DNA from: DATAEK01 sp036258055
Lineage (GTDB): Bacteria; Acidobacteriota; Vicinamibacteria; Vicinamibacterales; 2-12-FULL-66-21
Assembly (NCBI GenBank): GCA_036258055.1
Contig: DATAEK010000012.1
Coordinates: 1 to 31,330 of the forward strand
Direction of reading: 5' to 3'
Length of the DNA: 31,330 nt
The notes under the pieces were generated by a model, which ran no database searches, was not told where the DNA came from, and was given only the letters and a program-made list of their open reading frames with translations. A program made the translations under genes and the position numbers. How positions within the stretch are numbered: position 1 is the first letter of the stretch; every line of letters begins with the position of its first letter. Of the stretch, positions 7,359 through 16,066 are shown piece by piece.

Positions 7359-7817
7359 ATGACCTCGCTCAAGACGCTCGAGACGATCGAGGACGGTCGC
7401 GTCGAGCGGGCTCGCGCCCCCGTCCACATCGATGCCTCGATGTTCCTCGGCTCGTGGACTTCTACCAACAAGGACACGCAGGGGATCGCACGCCTGCTGA
7501 TTCGCGACGACGGCGGGCAACTCGCGGTCCGCGGGTTCGGCGCGTGCGTGCCGTCGCTCTGCGACTGGGGCGAGGCACGCGCCGACGTTTTTGCCGACAG
7601 CCCTGATTCGACACGCGCCTATAGCTTTGTCGCTCGGTTCGACCACGGTTTCAAGGAGACCTCGCTGCAGGCCAAGGTCGAGAAGGGCGTGCTCGTGGTC
7701 GCGAACTTCAATCGATTCAAGGATGGCAGCGGGCGCGCGAACTACTTTTCGCGGGAGTTCTTCTTCCGGCTGCCCGCCGGCGACGACCGCGTAGCGGGTG
7801 CGAAGGAACAGCCATGA
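7359..7817 (+). CDS. Small beta-barrel-like protein of unknown function (paralogue B)
   Basis: A 152-residue homologue of the preceding gene. Shared blocks include LGSWTSTNKDTQGIARLLI (30-48) and NYFSREFF (128-135). This copy has the fuller central motif GFGACVPSLCDWGEA, whereas paralogue A is degenerate there. It is predicted to be cytoplasmic, with no signal peptide or membrane segment. GATAGGGAG upstream of the ATG serves as ribosome site. Its stop overlaps the start of the acyl-CoA-dehydrogenase-like gene in an ATGA arrangement, so the two are translationally coupled. A ligand-binding or enzyme-accessory role in the same pathway is inferred from that coupling only. Confidence 0.72.
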   Translation: MTSLKTLETIEDGRVERARAPVHIDASMFLGSWTSTNKDTQGIARLLIRDDGGQLAVRGFGACVPSLCDWGEARADVFADSPDSTRAYSFVARFDHGFKETSLQAKVEKGVLVVANFNRFKDGSGRANYFSREFFFRLPAGDDRVAGAKEQP

Positions 7818-9016
7818 GCATGGTCGGCCTGGACGTGACGCCCGAACAGCGGGCGCTGACTGGGCGGTTCGCCGCGTTGGCCCGTTCGCAGTTCGCGCCG
7901 CGCGCGGCGCACTACGACCAGACCGCCACCTTTCCTGCCGAGGATTTCGACGATCTCTTCAAGGCCGGTCTCAACGCGCCGACGGTGCCCAAGGAGCACG
8001 GTGGCCTCGGTCTCGGGCCCCACCGCGGCGATGCGTTCACGCTCTGGATGATCACCAAGGAGATCGCCAAGTCGGATCTGTCGCTCGCCCGCTGCTGGGA
8101 GGGACACGCCAATTCCCTCGCGATTCTGGACGGGATGGCCACCGAGGAACAGAAGGCGCGATGGTTCGAGGGGGTCGTCACGCGAGGCGACAAGTGGGTT
8201 GCCTGGAGCGGCGAGCCGCAGGCGCGCGCCCCGGGCGAGAGCTCGCCATACGGCACGCGGGTGACCAAGGTCGATGGGGGCTACGTAGTCAACGGGACCA
8301 AGGTGTTCGCCACCAGCGCGACGGCGGCGCAGTGGGCCATCCTGCTGGTGAACCTCGATGGTCCCGGCGGCGTTCGTCACGCGCGCGGGCCGGTCGACTC
8401 GCAGCGCCTGCTGTGCTGCGATCTCTCCGATCCGAGCGTCACCGCCGACGGCTCCTGGTGGAACCCGATCGGGATGCGGGCGACGGTCAGCTATCTCGTC
8501 CGCTTCACGGACACGTTCATCGCAGACGCGCACTCCATCGGCTATCCCGGCCAGTACATCAAGGAAGCCTGGCAGACCTGCTTCGTCCCGCATTACGCCG
8601 CCACGTTCGTCGGCGCATCAGAAGCGGCGTACGAGCTTGCCCTCGACTACGTCACCGGTCAGAAGAAGACCGCAGACCCGTACGTCCAGCATCACATCGC
8701 GGCGATGGCGATCAACATCGAGACGGCCCACCTGTGGCTGCGCCACGTCGCGCGCTTGTGGGAGTCCGGGCAGATCGAGCAGGCGCAAATCGCGGGAAGC
8801 CGCGCGCGGCACGTCATCGAGCATCTGTCCGAGGATGTGGTGAAGCGCTGCATCCGCGCGTGTGGTGCGCGGTCGCTGAATCGTCCCAGTGCGCTCGAGC
8901 GCATCTATCGCGATCTCTCGTTCTACGTGCGGCACGACAACGACGATCACATTCTGGCCACGATCGGCAGGTCGCTGCTGGGGCAGGGTCATGATCCATC
9001 ATTCTTTTCGCCCTGA
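7814..9016 (+). CDS. Acyl-CoA-dehydrogenase-fold flavoprotein, possibly a monooxygenase
   Basis: A 400-residue protein with the three-part acyl-CoA dehydrogenase fold: N-terminal helices (residues 10-125, with FKAGLNAPTVPKEHGGLG), a middle beta domain (130-235, including GGYVVNGTKVFATSA) and a C-terminal helical bundle with a terminal RDLSFYVRHDNDDHILATIGRSLLG. The C-terminus lacks the YEGT-type catalytic glutamate of true acyl-CoA dehydrogenases and has the His/Asp-rich ending seen in acyl-CoA-dehydrogenase-like flavin monooxygenases (the DszC/SfnC group), so hydroxylation is an alternative to dehydrogenation. No flavin reductase is nearby. It overlaps the previous gene by 4 bases and the next by 26. 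Confidence 0.82.
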   Translation: MSMVGLDVTPEQRALTGRFAALARSQFAPRAAHYDQTATFPAEDFDDLFKAGLNAPTVPKEHGGLGLGPHRGDAFTLWMITKEIAKSDLSLARCWEGHANSLAILDGMATEEQKARWFEGVVTRGDKWVAWSGEPQARAPGESSPYGTRVTKVDGGYVVNGTKVFATSATAAQWAILLVNLDGPGGVRHARGPVDSQRLLCCDLSDPSVTADGSWWNPIGMRATVSYLVRFTDTFIADAHSIGYPGQYIKEAWQTCFVPHYAATFVGASEAAYELALDYVTGQKKTADPYVQHHIAAMAINIETAHLWLRHVARLWESGQIEQAQIAGSRARHVIEHLSEDVVKRCIRACGARSLNRPSALERIYRDLSFYVRHDNDDHILATIGRSLLGQGHDPSFFSP

Positions 9017-10154
9017 CCGGCCGGGCGCGGCGACAACTGGCGCCGCGACCGATCGCCGTCCGATTGCTGAAGGGCGGATCTACGACCTCGGAATCTGGTC
9101 GCTCGCCCTCGGCTACGCCTTGTTCTACGCGCCGTACTCCGCGTTGGTGAAGGCGACGAGCAAGGGACTGCTGCCCGGTTTGAGCGTTCCTCCTTCTCCC
9201 TTGGACATGCTCCCCGCCATCGGCTTCGCCACGGCCGCCGTGACGACCCTCGTCGTGACGTCGCTCGGCTGGTGGCGCTACTGCGGTCGCACCACCGTCG
9301 GGACGTGGCGGCTGCCACGTCCCCTGCGGTGCACCGTCGTGGGCGGCCTCGCCACAGCCGCGATCATTTACACGACGACGCTGATGTTCACCTTTGCCGG
9401 CGTGTCGATTGTCCTTGCGCTGCTGATCATGCGCGGCGGCGTGCTCGTGCTCGCTCCCGTCGTCGATCTGTTGTTCGGGCGACGGGTGCGCTGGTTCGCC
9501 GGGACCGGGCTCGTGCTCTCGCTCGGCGCCGTTGCCATGAATGCCATCGGCCCGGTTGGCCGTGAGCTTGACTGGGTCCTTGCAGTTACGGCAGGCACGT
9601 ATCTCCTGGGCTACGTCGTCCGGTTGCGCTGTGCGAACGTGCTCGCCAAGTCACACGATCGTGAGCCGTCCTATCGCTATTTCGTGGAAGAGCAGCTCGT
9701 GGCGATGACGACGCTCGTGGCGCTGCCGCTGTTGCTGGCTTTGATGGGAGACACCACGATCGCCCATCACATGCGTCAGGGGTTGTCGACGTTTCTGGTG
9801 ACGGCCGCCGTCTGGCCGGCGCTCGGCATCGGCGCTCTGTACGGGCTCCTGTATTGCTGCGGCACGCTCATCTATCTCGATCGCCGCGAGAACACGTTCT
9901 GCGTGACGCTCAACCGCTGTGCGAGCCTCCTGGCGGGCGTGCTGGGCTCGTTCGCCTTGACCGCGCTCGTCGGCGAGCGCCCTCCCGGCGGCTACGAGCT
10001 ATTGGGGGCGGCGCTGATCCTCGTGGCCATCCTGGTCCTCTCGCCCGTGCATCACGCGCTCGAGACCTTGACTGCCTGGCGGCGCGGGCATCGACCGCTC
10101 GTGGCCGCACCCGCGGCGCCGGCGCCGCTCGAACGGAAGGGCGAATGGCCCTGA
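8991..10154 (+). CDS. Multispanning membrane protein, EamA/DMT-like transporter
   Basis: A 387-residue integral membrane protein with roughly ten hydrophobic segments, a hydrophilic N-terminus (residues 1-28) and a Pro/Ala-rich cytoplasmic tail. The two-fold architecture, with segments such as VSIVLALLIMRGGVLVLAPVVDLLFGRRV, recalls the drug/metabolite transporter (EamA) superfamily, but I do not recognise a specific family. It may export the product of the flanking enzymes. The ATG at 8991 is chosen because it lies within the end of the upstream gene with GGGGCAGGG just ahead. The stop overlaps the start of the first luciferase-like gene by 10 bases. Confidence 0.75.
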   Translation: MIHHSFRPDRPGAATTGAATDRRPIAEGRIYDLGIWSLALGYALFYAPYSALVKATSKGLLPGLSVPPSPLDMLPAIGFATAAVTTLVVTSLGWWRYCGRTTVGTWRLPRPLRCTVVGGLATAAIIYTTTLMFTFAGVSIVLALLIMRGGVLVLAPVVDLLFGRRVRWFAGTGLVLSLGAVAMNAIGPVGRELDWVLAVTAGTYLLGYVVRLRCANVLAKSHDREPSYRYFVEEQLVAMTTLVALPLLLALMGDTTIAHHMRQGLSTFLVTAAVWPALGIGALYGLLYCCGTLIYLDRRENTFCVTLNRCASLLAGVLGSFALTALVGERPPGGYELLGAALILVAILVLSPVHHALETLTAWRRGHRPLVAAPAAPAPLERKGEWP

Positions 10155-11278
10155 GATTCCACTGGAGCATGTCTTCGGCTGGCAACAGCGATCGCGGAAC
10201 CGCTGCCCGCGTCAGGCAGTCGGGTGTGCCCGATCTGGCGGCGCACGTCGCGTTCTGCAGACGTGCAGAGACCTGCGGGATCGAGTCGCTGCTCACCGCG
10301 TTCGGCTTCCATCGGCCGGATCCGATTGCGCTGGCCGCGGCGCTCAGCGTGCTCACAGAACGCATCACGTTCATGGTCGCCGTGCGATCGGGTGTCTGCT
10401 CGCCAACGTCCTTCGTCCAGCAGATCAACACCATCTCGGTGCTGACGCACGGACGCATCTCGGTAAACGTCGTTGCGGGGCACACGCCGGAAGAGCAGCG
10501 CTACTACGGCGACTTCCTCGCGCACGACGAGCGGTACGAACGCACCGACGAGTTCCTCACCATCTGTCGCCGCTTTTGGAGCGGCGAAAGCCCGATTACC
10601 TTTACGGGCCGGCACTACGTGCTCGAGAACGGCCGCCTGAACACACCGTTCGTCTCGGATGAACGAGCGTCGCCGGAGATTTTTCTCGGCGGTAACTCGT
10701 CGAGCGCCGCCGCGCTGGCCGTCAAGCACGCCGACTGCCTCTGGCGGCTGCCGGATACGCCCGAGCGACTCGGGCCGCGCATCGCGCCGATCGTCGAGAC
10801 CGGCACCGAAGTGGGCCTGCTGGTCTCGATGATCGCGAGGCCAACGAGAGCTGAAGCCATCAGCGCGGCCGACTCGATGGTCGAGCGTCTGGGCGCCACG
10901 CCGCAGCAGACGCAGCGTGATTTTAGAGGGCGGTCCGACTCCGTCGCATTCAGGAGCACGTACGACCTCGCCCGCGGCGCCGAGTCCGGGTGGCTCGGCC
11001 CGTACTTGTGGAGCGGGGCCGTGCCGTACCTTGGTGCACCCGCCATCGCGCTGGTCGGATCGGCAGACGACGTGGCGACCGCGATTCTCGAGTACACCCG
11101 GGTCGGCATCAGTCAGTTCCTGTTCATGGGATGGCCGGACATCGACCAGATGACGTTCTTCAGCGAGGCCATCCTTCCGTTGGTGAGAGCCAGGGAAGCG
11201 GAGCAGTCGCGAGCGTCCGGCTCCGCGAGCCTGGCCTGCGAGCACGCCGGCTCGGACGGTGTGCATCAAGAGTTTTGA
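10145..11278 (+). CDS. Luciferase-like (LLM class) flavin-dependent monooxygenase 1
   Basis: A 377-residue TIM-barrel enzyme of the bacterial-luciferase/alkanesulfonate-monooxygenase superfamily. Visible family marks are LRFHWSM at the first strand, PDPIALAAALSVLTERITFMVAVRSG, the INVVTGG-equivalent ISVNVVAGHTPEEQRYYGD, HDERYERTDEFL and PEIFLGGNSSSAA. Members oxygenate sulfonates, ketones, aldehydes or peptide-bound substrates using reduced FMN from a separate reductase, which is not encoded here. The ATG at 10145 overlaps the transporter stop, and the protein starts normally there. It is the first of a tandem pair, and a coupled role with the dehydrogenase-like flavoprotein is likely. Confidence 0.88.
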   Translation: MALRFHWSMSSAGNSDRGTAARVRQSGVPDLAAHVAFCRRAETCGIESLLTAFGFHRPDPIALAAALSVLTERITFMVAVRSGVCSPTSFVQQINTISVLTHGRISVNVVAGHTPEEQRYYGDFLAHDERYERTDEFLTICRRFWSGESPITFTGRHYVLENGRLNTPFVSDERASPEIFLGGNSSSAAALAVKHADCLWRLPDTPERLGPRIAPIVETGTEVGLLVSMIARPTRAEAISAADSMVERLGATPQQTQRDFRGRSDSVAFRSTYDLARGAESGWLGPYLWSGAVPYLGAPAIALVGSADDVATAILEYTRVGISQFLFMGWPDIDQMTFFSEAILPLVRAREAEQSRASGSASLACEHAGSDGVHQEF

Positions 11279-11281
11279 ACC

Positions 11282-12376
11282 ATGCTGCGTTTTCACTGGC
11301 GGCTGCCACAGGGCGGAGAGCAGGCGAACGCGTCGCGCGCGTCCCAGGTGGGCTTCACGGACGCCGGTCTGCCCGACCTCGATGTTCAAGTGCCCTTCTC
11401 GAGAACGGCAGAGCAATGCGGGATTGATTCACTGCTGATTGACTTCGGTTGGTCGAAGCCGGATCCCATTCTGCTCGCGGCGGCGCTCGGGATGGCGACG
11501 ACCAAAATGCGCTTCATCATCGCGCACAGGTCGGGGCTGATCTGCCCGACGTCGTTCGTCCAGCAGATGAACACACTCGCCACACTGATCGCCGGCCGGT
11601 TCTCTCTGAACATCGTCGCCGGACATTCGCCCGCCGAGCAGCGCGGGTACGGCGACAGCCTCCCGCACGACGAGCGGTACGAGCGAACGGCCGAGTATCT
11701 CAGCGTCTGCCACGCGCTCTGGAAGGACAGCCATGACGTCAGCTTTCGCGGGAAGTACTACGAGATTGAGCACGCCCGCCTGAACACGCCCTTCGCATCG
11801 GCCGACAGAACGTTTCCCGAGATCTACATCGCCGGCAATTCGCCCGCAGCCCGGCGAGTCAGTATTTCGCAGGGGTCCTGCTGGATGCGGCTGCCCGATC
11901 TCCCGGAGAAGGTGGCTGGCGAGGTCGGACCGGTTCTGGCGAGCGGCAAAGAGGTCGGGCTTCGGTTCGCGATCGTGTCCAGACCGACACGCCGTGAGGC
12001 GATCGATGCGGCGCGCGCACTGGCCGCGTCCGCGGGTACGCGTTTCGACGACAGGACCGCCGAGAGCGAGTTCATCAAGCGCAGTGACTCGCTCTCGATG
12101 AAGGCGGTTCACGAACTGGCCAGCGAGGAGTGGCTGAGCCCGGTTCTATGGACCGGCGCCGTTCGTTCTCATGGGGCGGCCGCCCTCGCGCTCGTCGGCG
12201 CGCCCGAGGAGATCGCGTCGGCCATCCTCGAGTACGCGCGCGCCGGTGTATCGCAGTTCATCTTCTCCGGGTGGCCCAAACTCGACGAGATGCGGTTCTT
12301 TGGCTCGTGCATCCTGCCGCTGGTGCGTGAACAGGAACGGCAAGTCCTCGTGCCAGCGATCGCGGCCGCGAAATGA
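11282..12376 (+). CDS. Luciferase-like (LLM class) flavin-dependent monooxygenase 2
   Basis: A 364-residue paralogue of the preceding gene, starting three bases after its stop. It shares LRFHW, the CPTSFVQQMNTLATL block, LNIVAGHSPAEQRGYGD, HDERYERTAEYL, LNTPFAS and a closing GVSQFIFSGWPKLDEMRFF. The similarity along the whole length points to tandem duplication followed by divergence, so the two may form a heterodimer like luciferase LuxA/LuxB or act on successive intermediates. The upstream gene's last codons carry no clear strong ribosome site, consistent with translational coupling. The stop overlaps the start of the glycosyltransferase gene as ATGA. Confidence 0.88.
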   Translation: MLRFHWRLPQGGEQANASRASQVGFTDAGLPDLDVQVPFSRTAEQCGIDSLLIDFGWSKPDPILLAAALGMATTKMRFIIAHRSGLICPTSFVQQMNTLATLIAGRFSLNIVAGHSPAEQRGYGDSLPHDERYERTAEYLSVCHALWKDSHDVSFRGKYYEIEHARLNTPFASADRTFPEIYIAGNSPAARRVSISQGSCWMRLPDLPEKVAGEVGPVLASGKEVGLRFAIVSRPTRREAIDAARALAASAGTRFDDRTAESEFIKRSDSLSMKAVHELASEEWLSPVLWTGAVRSHGAAALALVGAPEEIASAILEYARAGVSQFIFSGWPKLDEMRFFGSCILPLVREQERQVLVPAIAAAK

Positions 12377-13419
12377 CCGACATCAACGACCCGCAGGCGA
12401 TCGTCTCGGTGATTGTCCCGACGTTCAATCGCGCGAGATACCTGCCCGACGCCCTGGACAGCGTCCTGCAGCAGGGCATCGACGGGATGGAGACGATCGT
12501 GGTTGATGACGGGTCCACCGACGACACCGAGATCGCCGTTGCCGGCTATGGCTCCGCGGTCACCTACGTCAGGCAGACACATCAAGGGGCGGCGGCCGCG
12601 CGAAACGCCGGCGTCGCACGCGCCACAGGCCGGTTCATTTCATTCCTTGATTCAGACGACGTGTGGATGCCCGGCAAGACACAGATCGAGCTGGCGCTGT
12701 TCGAGCAGAACCCTGACGTTGACGCGATGATCTCGGACAGCGAGCGCTGGCGGGAGAACACACTCGTCTGCTCGTCGTGGCTCGCGGATCGCGGTCTCGT
12801 CGTGTCCGGCGAGGGACCCGTTCCGCTGCACCCGACGCCCCACCTCAAAGCAGGGAAAGTCTTCGCGACCTGCTCGCTCACGATCAGGCGGGCCGCGCTC
12901 GATCGACTCGGCCACCCGCCGTTCGACACGTCATTGGAGACGCACGAGGACATGGACTTCGCCGTCCGCATGTACCGCTGCTGCTCCATTCTGGTGCTGC
13001 CACAGACCCTGGCTCGAGTGCGGCGTTTCGATGACGGGTCACGCGCCGGCCGGCCGGTGCCCGGCACGGAGTACCCGGCTGCGGTCAAACGAGCCATGGC
13101 ACGCCGCAAGTACCGCATTTACGAGAAAGCCCTCCGTCAGCCAGGCTGGTCCAGCGACGCGCTGCTCGACATTCAGGCCGCGCGACGCGAGGCTGCCCGC
13201 GAGTTCGCCGACAACGTCAGCGGGTGGTCTCGTCGTGGTCTGGCGTCGCTGGTGGTCGCCGAGCTGCGGCACGCCGCATTCGGTAGCGCGGCCACCGTTG
13301 CGATGCGCGGGCTGTTGCCGGAGCGGGGTCGCTCGCTGCTCGGTCAGATCGCGGCAGCGAGAGTGCGGCGTCGAATGGAGGCAGGTTCCGCGCGCGCTCG
13401 CGAGGGGAGCCTGCCGTGA
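12373..13419 (+). CDS. Family 2 glycosyltransferase
   Basis: A 348-residue GT-A fold, family 2 glycosyltransferase. Motifs in order: VSVIVPTFNRARYLPDALDS (11-30), DDGSTDD (45-51), the AARNAGVARATGRFISFLDSDDVW block with the DXD-like LDSDDVW (92-98), and the acceptor-side ETHEDMDFAVRMY. There is no transmembrane segment, so it is probably cytoplasmic or peripheral. It transfers a sugar from a nucleotide-sugar donor; donor and acceptor cannot be read from sequence. The C-terminal 100 residues are a basic, helical extension. It is coupled to the upstream monooxygenase by ATGA and to the downstream glycosyltransferase by GTGA, making it part of a continuous transcript. Confidence 0.9.
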   Translation: MTDINDPQAIVSVIVPTFNRARYLPDALDSVLQQGIDGMETIVVDDGSTDDTEIAVAGYGSAVTYVRQTHQGAAAARNAGVARATGRFISFLDSDDVWMPGKTQIELALFEQNPDVDAMISDSERWRENTLVCSSWLADRGLVVSGEGPVPLHPTPHLKAGKVFATCSLTIRRAALDRLGHPPFDTSLETHEDMDFAVRMYRCCSILVLPQTLARVRRFDDGSRAGRPVPGTEYPAAVKRAMARRKYRIYEKALRQPGWSSDALLDIQAARREAAREFADNVSGWSRRGLASLVVAELRHAAFGSAATVAMRGLLPERGRSLLGQIAAARVRRRMEAGSARAREGSLP

Positions 13420-14738
13420 CAGCCACACCTTACCGAGCCGACGGCCTCGACCGGTGGTTCACGCACAAGGTCTGTCTGAACCTGGATCGGAGGGCGGAGC
13501 GGTGGGCACGCATGCGTGAGCGCTTCGCCCGTCACGGGATTTCTGACGTCGTGAGATTCAGCGCGGTCGACGGCGAGCACGCCGACGTGCCCGCAAGTTG
13601 GCGGGGGACGGCCGGTGCCTACGGTTGCCTCCAGAGCAATCTCGCGGTCGTCACAGAGGCACGCGATCGGAACTGGCCCGACGTCCTGCTGTTCGAGGAC
13701 GATGTCGTCTTCGATGACGATCTGAACGTAAAGCTGCCGGGATTCATGGCGCAGCTCCCGTCGGACTGGGACATGTTGTTCTTCGGCGGCATGCATCGCG
13801 AGGCGCCTCTACGGGTCCGCGAGAACATAGTCAAGCTGACAGGCTCCACCTCGACGTATGCCTATGCCGTCCGCAGCACCATCTATCACGCGTTCCTCGA
13901 AACCCACGCGAGGAGCCTGGAGCCGATAGACGTCCGCAATCGGCAGCTCCAGGAACGGTTCAACTGCTACTGCTTCATTCCGCACCTGGCCTGGGTGGAG
14001 GGAGGCGAATCGGATACGCAGGGCCGACCGGTCAACCCCTGGTGGCTGCGCGAGTCGCTGATTCTCGGTGGCGGCACGATCGACGACCTGCAGACCCGCA
14101 CGCTCGTCGTGATCGCACACGACGACGCCGGCGGGAACGGAGAGTTGGCACGGCGGAACCTCGCCTACACCTCACGCGCGTACCGACGCCACCTGCCCCA
14201 CGCGGCGATCGTGATCGTCGGGCAGGAGGCGGATCCCGACCCTGGGCTGCTGCCGCCGGGATGCGAGTACGTCGCACTCGGCCACGGCGAAGCCTTCGAT
14301 ATGGGCCGGTGCTTCAACGCAGGTATCGCGGAGCTCGGTCATGACAGGGAGTTCTACGTCTGCGCCGATCGCGACATCGTTCCAACGTGGGACTTGCGCG
14401 CCCACCTGCTCAAATGTCGTGACTACGATCTCGCGAGCTCTGCCCGCGACATGATCGATCTCACGGCCGATGATTCCGAACGGGTCGTGAGTCAGAAGTC
14501 CCACGCAGGTATCGACTACGCGACCCGGCTGCGCCACGGTTTCTGCGCCGAGGGCTGTGTCATCACGAGGGACGGGTTTCAGCGGAGTGGCGGCTGGCAC
14601 CAGATCGGGAGGCGGAAGAGCCGCACGGCGCCATCGCTGCGCCGGTTGGACCGGTTATCGCTCTTCGATTCTCCAGCGCTGGGCCTGCGGCTGTTCGCCG
14701 GCGACCATGCGGCGAACAGCCCGAGGCGCGCATGCTGA
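13416..14738 (+). CDS. Two-domain glycosyltransferase: GT25-like plus second GT-A domain
   Basis: A 440-residue protein with two catalytic-looking domains. Residues 12-215 resemble GT25 (LPS beta-galactosyltransferase type): KVCLNLDRRAERW, GAYGCLQSNLAVV and LLFEDDVVF (EDD at 94-96). Residues 228-440 form a second GT-A-like domain beginning TLVVIAHDDAGGNGELARRNLAY, with a DRD motif (318-320) in FYVCADRDIVPTWDLR and a GT7/GT2-like FCAEGCVITRDGFQRSGGW (SGGW 391-394). A single polypeptide could therefore add two sugars in succession. The GTG start overlaps the previous stop (GTGA), and the stop overlaps the next gene by seven bases. Donor and acceptor are unknown. Confidence 0.8.
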   Translation: MTATPYRADGLDRWFTHKVCLNLDRRAERWARMRERFARHGISDVVRFSAVDGEHADVPASWRGTAGAYGCLQSNLAVVTEARDRNWPDVLLFEDDVVFDDDLNVKLPGFMAQLPSDWDMLFFGGMHREAPLRVRENIVKLTGSTSTYAYAVRSTIYHAFLETHARSLEPIDVRNRQLQERFNCYCFIPHLAWVEGGESDTQGRPVNPWWLRESLILGGGTIDDLQTRTLVVIAHDDAGGNGELARRNLAYTSRAYRRHLPHAAIVIVGQEADPDPGLLPPGCEYVALGHGEAFDMGRCFNAGIAELGHDREFYVCADRDIVPTWDLRAHLLKCRDYDLASSARDMIDLTADDSERVVSQKSHAGIDYATRLRHGFCAEGCVITRDGFQRSGGWHQIGRRKSRTAPSLRRLDRLSLFDSPALGLRLFAGDHAANSPRRAC

Positions 14739-15988
14739 GAACGACATTGGTGGTGTCGTCGATGCACGGCGGCGGCGCCGAGCGCGTCGTGTCGCTCATG
14801 GCGAACTACTGGGCCGGGAAGGGCTGGCCCGTCACCGTGCTCACCCTTCACCACGGCCCCGAGTCACTCAGCTATGCGCTCGACCCTCGGGTCAAGCATC
14901 AGGACATGCGGTTTCTGACGCACGTCCGGCATCCGATTCCGAACTCGAGCGCCCTCCTGGCGCTGAAAGCCACGTTTGACCGCTGTTCGGCTCCCGAGCG
15001 CCGCACGCTCCTGGCCGATCTCGATCTGATCGTGGCCTTGCGATCCGCCCTTCAACGTACCAGGCCCGACGTCGTGATCTCGCTCATCGATGCGACGAAC
15101 GTGCGCGTGCTCCTCGCCGTCGAGGACCTCGGTGTCCCGGTGATCGTGTCGGAGAGAAGCGACCCGTACCACAACGTGCTGGGCGAAGGGATGAGGCGAT
15201 TGCGGACGCGTCTGTATCCGAGAGCGGCCTATCTCGTGGCGCAGACCGCCGACATGGCCGCGTTCTTCGCCGCGGTAATGGGCGATCGTGGCCGGGTCAT
15301 TCACAACCCCGTGGTTCGCCCGGTGACGGGGAGCGGTCGAAACGCGAACGCGAAGCCGCCGGACGCCGCTCACCTTCTCGTGGCGTTGGGCCGCCTCACC
15401 GATGAGAAGGGATTCTCGCTCTTGATCCGTGCGTTCGGGCAGCTGGCGTCCAGGCACCCGTCGTGGTGTCTCGAGATCTGGGGGATCGGTCCGCAGCGCC
15501 ACGCGCTCGAGCGGCTCGCGCGCACCCTGGGGTTGAACGGACGCGTCAAACTGCCGGGATTCGCGCATCGCCACGGCGAGGTACTGGCGCGGGGTGATCT
15601 GTTCGCCCTGCCTTCTCTCTCCGAAGGCTTCCCCAACGCCCTCTGCGAGGCGATGGCGTGCGGTCTTCCGGTCGTCAGCTTCAACTGCTCGAGCGCGATC
15701 CGACAGATCATCCGAGACGGAATCGACGGGGTGATCGTGCCGACCATCAACGTGAGATCGCTATCCGCCTCGCTTGATCGCCTGATGTCGAGCGCGCTGG
15801 AGCGCGCGCGCCTGGGTGCCCGCGCAGTCGAAGTCGTCGAACGGTTCGCGATCGACAAGACGATGGCGCAGTGGGAGGCGCTCGCGTACGCGTGCGCACG
15901 ACGAGCGCCGGCAAACGCCGTCCGCGATACCAGACGTGTGACGGCACCGCCGACCGTGGTCGTGGGGACCGCGACACTGAGGACGTGA
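14732..15988 (+). CDS. Family 4 glycosyltransferase (GT-B fold)
   Basis: A 418-residue GT-B glycosyltransferase. The N-terminal domain has the HGGGAERVVSLMANYW acceptor-side signature (12-27) and ERSDP (141-145). The C-terminal donor domain has ALGRLTDEKGFSLLIRAF and the family-4 motif EGFPNALCEAMACGLPVV (298-315). This pattern is close to the retaining GalNAc/hexosyl transferases of the WaaG/PglH-like group. It lies seven bases into the end of the GT25-like gene, so the three glycosyltransferases are co-translated and probably build one oligosaccharide. A 78-base gap to the oxidase follows. Confidence 0.92.
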   Translation: MLRTTLVVSSMHGGGAERVVSLMANYWAGKGWPVTVLTLHHGPESLSYALDPRVKHQDMRFLTHVRHPIPNSSALLALKATFDRCSAPERRTLLADLDLIVALRSALQRTRPDVVISLIDATNVRVLLAVEDLGVPVIVSERSDPYHNVLGEGMRRLRTRLYPRAAYLVAQTADMAAFFAAVMGDRGRVIHNPVVRPVTGSGRNANAKPPDAAHLLVALGRLTDEKGFSLLIRAFGQLASRHPSWCLEIWGIGPQRHALERLARTLGLNGRVKLPGFAHRHGEVLARGDLFALPSLSEGFPNALCEAMACGLPVVSFNCSSAIRQIIRDGIDGVIVPTINVRSLSASLDRLMSSALERARLGARAVEVVERFAIDKTMAQWEALAYACARRAPANAVRDTRRVTAPPTVVVGTATLRT

Positions 15989-16066
15989 TGGCCTGTGATC
16001 GCACGCGATGTCGGTGATTCGAGCCACTGATCGACGCGCAGCCGCGCGTTGGCGGATGAGGCGACC

